Below are positions 60,507-64,000 of a DNA stretch of 64,000 bases, in pieces. The notes beneath the pieces are model-generated. The model saw nothing but the letters and a program-made list of their open reading frames with translations, was not told where the DNA came from and ran no database searches. Location: positions 96,291,290 to 96,355,289 of the forward strand of contig CM075649.1 in the NCBI GenBank assembly GCA_037953625.1. Reading direction: 5' to 3'. Made by a program: the position numbers and the translations under genes. How positions within the stretch are numbered: the first letter of the stretch is position 1; each line of letters begins with the position of its first letter. This stretch comes from Crotalaria pallida. Lineage: Eukaryota > Streptophyta > Magnoliopsida > Fabales > Fabaceae.

Positions 60507-63078
60507 TGTAATACCCACCGGAATTATCCTCGAAATTATAAATAAATTATGTTAAGTAGATATGAAATAAATATAAAATAGATATTAAGTAGATACTAAG
60601 TTGATACTAAGAGAATATCAAGCAGATATTATGTGAATATTTTGTAAATAATTATCAAAGTGAATTTTAGTGAAAATGTTACCCAAAGATTGTGCCATAT
60701 CTCATTCGTTAGCCGTCAGATCGTGCCCAAATTTGGGGACAAGCTTCCCAACCCTCTTGTCTTCAAATCCAACGGTGGAAATTGCATTTGGAGGCCAAAA
60801 AGCCTAGGTAATCGATTACCAAAGCCAGTAATCGAATACCTGATCAAAATTTCAAAGTTGACCAAATTTAAGCCTAGGTAATCGATTACCACATCGTGGC
60901 GATGTGGTAATCGATTACCACGACTCTGATGAGCCAACAGTAGGTCGGTTTAAGCACGAATGGCTGAGATTAACCCATTTTTTCACCACAAATTCGTGTA
61001 AATATCAACCTAGCACTGTGCTAGATTGATAATGACATTTGGAATGGGGTTATTTAATATGTTTGAGTGTTGATACCCCTCCAATTCCATGAACAAACAC
61101 TCAAATGCTCTGAAAAACAAGTTTTTCTGGTGTGAACTTTGTGGCTTTCGTTCTCCTTCTTCAAGTCACACCAAACCACGAATCATATACCAAATTAAAG
61201 CTTGTTCAACCCTCTTCAGTTTGATACCAAGTTTGTTCGATTTGGTGGAGTGTGGAAGGAGTTATACTCCTGCAAAGTAAGCTCCTCGAATCTCGAAAAC
61301 CAGAATTCAGATTCGGGTAGCCTTGTTCTTCAGTCTTTTATGGTAAGCTCAAGACACCTCAAACTCTCAAACTTGTTTTAATCTATAGCTAGCATATCCT
61401 AGTTTATGTTTTGACCAATTTCCCCAATTGTTTGTGTCAATCTCTTGGTCAAAGACTTTGATAAATTAAGCTCACCGAAGTTGTTTCCGGTTGGGCTGCA
61501 AGCTGTTGAAAGCTTTCCTTCTCATTCAAATTCGATCCTTCCAGCCCTGAAACCATTCAATCACTTCAAATAGGTATGAGAGATCTCATTCATATCGCTA
61601 GGATAATTATTGAAGTATGTTTGATTGATTATGTGTGAAAAGAGAAATGAATAAACCATGACAAGGTTGTTTGGTTTGGAGACCACGACAACCCATGGTT
61701 CTTTATAAAACCTTGACTTGAGCCTGTTTAAAAGGATGAATATAAGCTAATAGAATGCTGAAACTTTGTTATTTTGCAATAAAATTGAATTTGGTATGTT
61801 GAGTTGCACTTTTACGTGTTTTATGCACTTTGATGAAATTGAATATGAAATTGATGATTTGGTTGCTTGAAATATGATTGAACATATGTATTTATATGTG
61901 TTTTTGATCTATTTTGAGTTGGTTTTGGTTAATGTGAAGTGTACAAAAGATTGGTATGTCAAAACCTCAATTCTGTGTGTTGTTTTCTGCAGGGTAATCG
62001 ATTACCCAACCCTGGTAATCGATTACCAGGTTGATCTGTACACAGAATTGTGAATTTTTCGTGGTAATCGACTACCCTAAGTCCTGAAGTGTGAATTACC
62101 AATTTTTATTACACTTAGCCTTAGCCAAACTCCTTTCTTGAATTTGAAAAGTATATTTATGAATGATTGAACATTTTATATGATGATTGTGATGATGGAT
62201 GACTATGAATGTGAAATGACGATTATGAAATGAAAATAATTATAAAAAGAGATAGAAATGATTATTGAATCGAAAGAATGGTTTTGGAATGATTATGGAA
62301 TCGAATATTAATGAAAAGTGAAGTGATGAATTATTTGCATTTGCACGAGGAGTTGCAAATGGTGAGATAATGATATTATGATGTTTGATTTGAACATAGA
62401 TTCATAATTATGAGATGATAAATTATTTGCCTTTGCACTAGAAGTTGCAAATGGTGAGATGATAATATGATGATGATGATGGAATTATGACGAATGAGCT
62501 AATGATAAAAATTGGTAAGAAACCTTTCTTGCATACATGCATTGAGAGGGATTTTCTCCAATTTGTTGAGGCCTTTATACGTCTGGCGGAGGAAGCCTGT
62601 AAGTCGCGAATGGTCGAGCGAAGGAAGCTCATGAGGACCCATTTGCCTCCAAACTGTGATGCCCCCGGGATATGATTCTAGATAGACATTCATCATGCCA
62701 CATAAAAATAAGATAATATGATTATAAATCAAGGATTGGGCATTTGTAAATGCATTATGATTATTATGGGTGTATGTTTGTCTATGGTTATTCAAATAAT
62801 TATCTGCTTACGCGATATGACCAGTGACTTACTCCCATCTAGCCTTTTTGTGGTAGGTATAAGTAGCTGATGAAGTCAGTCCACCGGTCAAACCAGAGAT
62901 TCAAGCGGAAAAAGGAAGAGATACATTATAGGATTTGATCCATTGTAACACCGAAATAATGTAATTGAAAAGAAAAATTTTATCCACTAATCTTGAATAA
63001 AAGGGAACTTTTACTCTTCCGCAACAGCAATTTCTAATAAATTATTTTATTCCCTTTATGAAAGATGAGGGTGTTACA
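60507..63078 (+). mobile_element. Solo LTR F, 2.57 kb
   Basis: Begins TGTAATACCCACCGG, ends GGGTGTTACA, flanked by tctct at 60502-60506 and 63079-63083. No primer site or interior. It carries seven GGTAATCGATTACC-type palindromes, intact or damaged (60807-60919 and 61992-62075), donor-like TTTTATG|GTAAGC (61343) and AAATAG|GTATGAG (61574), repeated ATTTGCA...TGCAAAT segments (62330-62467), and ACTTACTCCC, a T-run and GGTAG|GTAT (62856). Confidence 0.9.
60807..60919. repeat. GGTAATCGATTACC palindromes and 43-bp perfect inverted repeat
   Basis: GGTAATCGATTACC at 60807, 60877 and 60906, plus a damaged copy near 60828. The last two are joined so that 60877-60896 and 60900-60919 are perfect 20-bp inverse complements around TGG. 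Further copies: a 16-bp palindrome at 61992-62007 and the 20-bp CCTGGTAATCGATTACCAGG at 62011-62030. Confidence 0.9.
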
Positions 63079-63083
63079 TCTCT

Positions 63084-63330
63084 TGTATTTTTTTTTATTT
63101 TTTAGCAAATTATGGCATTCAATATTTTACTTTTGGCTAAATGCATCCTTTTGTCCAAATGTACACCGACGATACTGAACTGTCAGGTTACTTCATTTGA
63201 TGAATTTAAACCCCCTTGTATTTTTTGGCGAATTATGTCATTCAATTTTTTTTATTTTGGCCAATTGTAATCATTCGTCCAAATTTACACACGATGCTAA
63301 GGTGTCTGAAGTCGAGACATGTGTCAAATG
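63084..63330 (+). repeat. Imperfect ~115-bp direct repeat
   Basis: CTTGTATTTTTT...GCAAATTATGGCATTCAA...TTTGTCCAAATGTACAC...GATACT at 63083-63185 recurs, diverged, at 63214-63307. This is a common non-coding plant repeat type; the family is not identified. Confidence 0.5.
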
Positions 63331-63662
63331 CACGATATCCACCATGGAATTTTTCTTATTTAATTTAATTTAAAAAATTAAATGAAAATTTAATAAAAGA
63401 TAATAAAAATAATTTTTTTATTTAAAAAAAAAAGAAAGAAAGAAAGAGATGAGAACATAGAGAGATAATGAGAGATAGAGAGGAGAACAGAGATAGGGAT
63501 GGTGCCATCACCATCATCCTTCACCTCTCCCTTTTTCGTCGCCATTGTTGCTCTTCACCAAAAACCTCATCACTTCCACCAATATCATTTTTTCCCTTTC
63601 CAACTCATTCTCTTGACTCTCAAACCTTTCTCTTGACCCACAAACCCGAACCTAGCAACCTC
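63331..63662. other. Low-complexity intergenic stretch
   Basis: A/T-rich, then a GAAAGA/GAGA-rich stretch (63429-63500) and C/T-rich DNA that resembles a 5' leader, but no supported gene follows. Confidence 0.45.
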
Positions 63663-63850
63663 TACTAAGGATGGCAATTGGGCCCGGACCCGCGGGTAAT
63701 ACCCGCAACATATTCAGGTCTGGGTCCAAAAAAGAAACCCGTGGGTACAAAGAATGGACCCGTTTGGGTACCCGCTTTGAACGGATCTGGGTCCAGATCT
63801 GAGATATCCAGATCCGTGGGTATTCGGACCCGTCCATATTTACATATATG
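63663..63850. repeat. ACCCGCGGGT-rich repeat
   Basis: GGATGGCAATTGGGCCCGGACCC, ACCCGCGGGTAATACCCGC, GGGTACCCG and repeated GGACCCG motifs. This is a recognisable dispersed plant repeat type, perhaps a hAT-like MITE. Ends not defined. Confidence 0.5.

Positions 63851-63854
<4 letters not shown>

Positions 63855-63890
<36 letters not shown>
63855..63890. repeat. TA microsatellite
   Basis: A run of about 17 TA units. The last ~110 bp of the window show nothing further. Confidence 0.9.
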
Positions 63891-63891
<1 letters not shown>

Positions 63892-64000
63892 ATTTTAGTA
63901 TGTTTGTGTTTAACGAGAGAATTTCTTTGATGTCTGTGAGTCTTTAATGGTGGTAGGGAATAATATTAAGTAGAGTGTGTAATGATGTATTAAAGATCCC

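Noticed and set aside
63468..63668. Possible gene start after a C/T-rich leader
   Set aside because: Short frame ends in a dispersed repeat; no splice continuation or motif.

Overview
This window looks like nuclear DNA of a flowering plant, probably a eudicot. It has long AT-rich intergenic tracts, several layers of Ty3/gypsy (chromovirus) LTR retrotransposons with tRNA-iMet primer sites, solo LTRs, a TRIM and a Stowaway-like MITE, and one multi-exon gene with plant-type introns. I cannot name the species.

About 53 kb at the left (1 to ~53.4 kb) is one nest of LTR elements, read from 5-bp target duplications and TGTAAC...GTTACA ends. Element G (minus) is outermost. Element C (plus) sits at the start of a G LTR and ends at 49159. 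C's 5' LTR carries two autonomous-type chromoviruses, both minus: A (2104-23617) and B (24257-43917). A is split in its RNase H domain by a 12.8-kb non-autonomous element (LARD, 5599-18408) with two ~5.57-kb LTRs around a 1.67-kb non-coding interior. A's left LTR is cut by LTR fragment I (1-2103). B's 5' LTR is split by a 5.8-kb solo LTR, J (33743-39517). Solo LTR D (47235-49078) lies inside C's 3' LTR, and D's first 186 bp also occur at the same place in C's 5' LTR. Solo LTR H (49500-52114) lies in G's interior. Both pol genes are broken: A lacks its protease and carries the insertion and a frameshift; B has stops and frameshifts but otherwise complete domains.

The right 11 kb is gene-bearing. 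It holds a foldback repeat, a decayed 5' fragment of an ISWI-type chromatin remodeller with a TRIM in its intron, and the only gene that looks intact: a seven-exon gene for an INO80-complex subunit B-like protein (PAPA-1 region plus HIT zinc finger, 386 aa). After it come a MITE, solo LTR F (60507-63078) and small repeats.

The most interesting signals are in the LTRs. LTR families that otherwise look unrelated (A, C, D, H, and probably F) share a likely intron: a GTAAG-type donor, then 0.8-1.5 kb later a CTCAC-like branch site, a T-run and AG|GTAC. A and H continue into the same short reading frame. The LARD, J and B LTRs place a short ORF at a comparable spot, just after a similar pyrimidine-rich stretch ending AG|ATGG. 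The LTRs also carry arrays of covarying hairpins and TCGA-centred palindromes. Five elements share a stem-loop just upstream of the polypurine tract whose stem changes on both sides together. All of this was read by eye; no alignment or database search was run.
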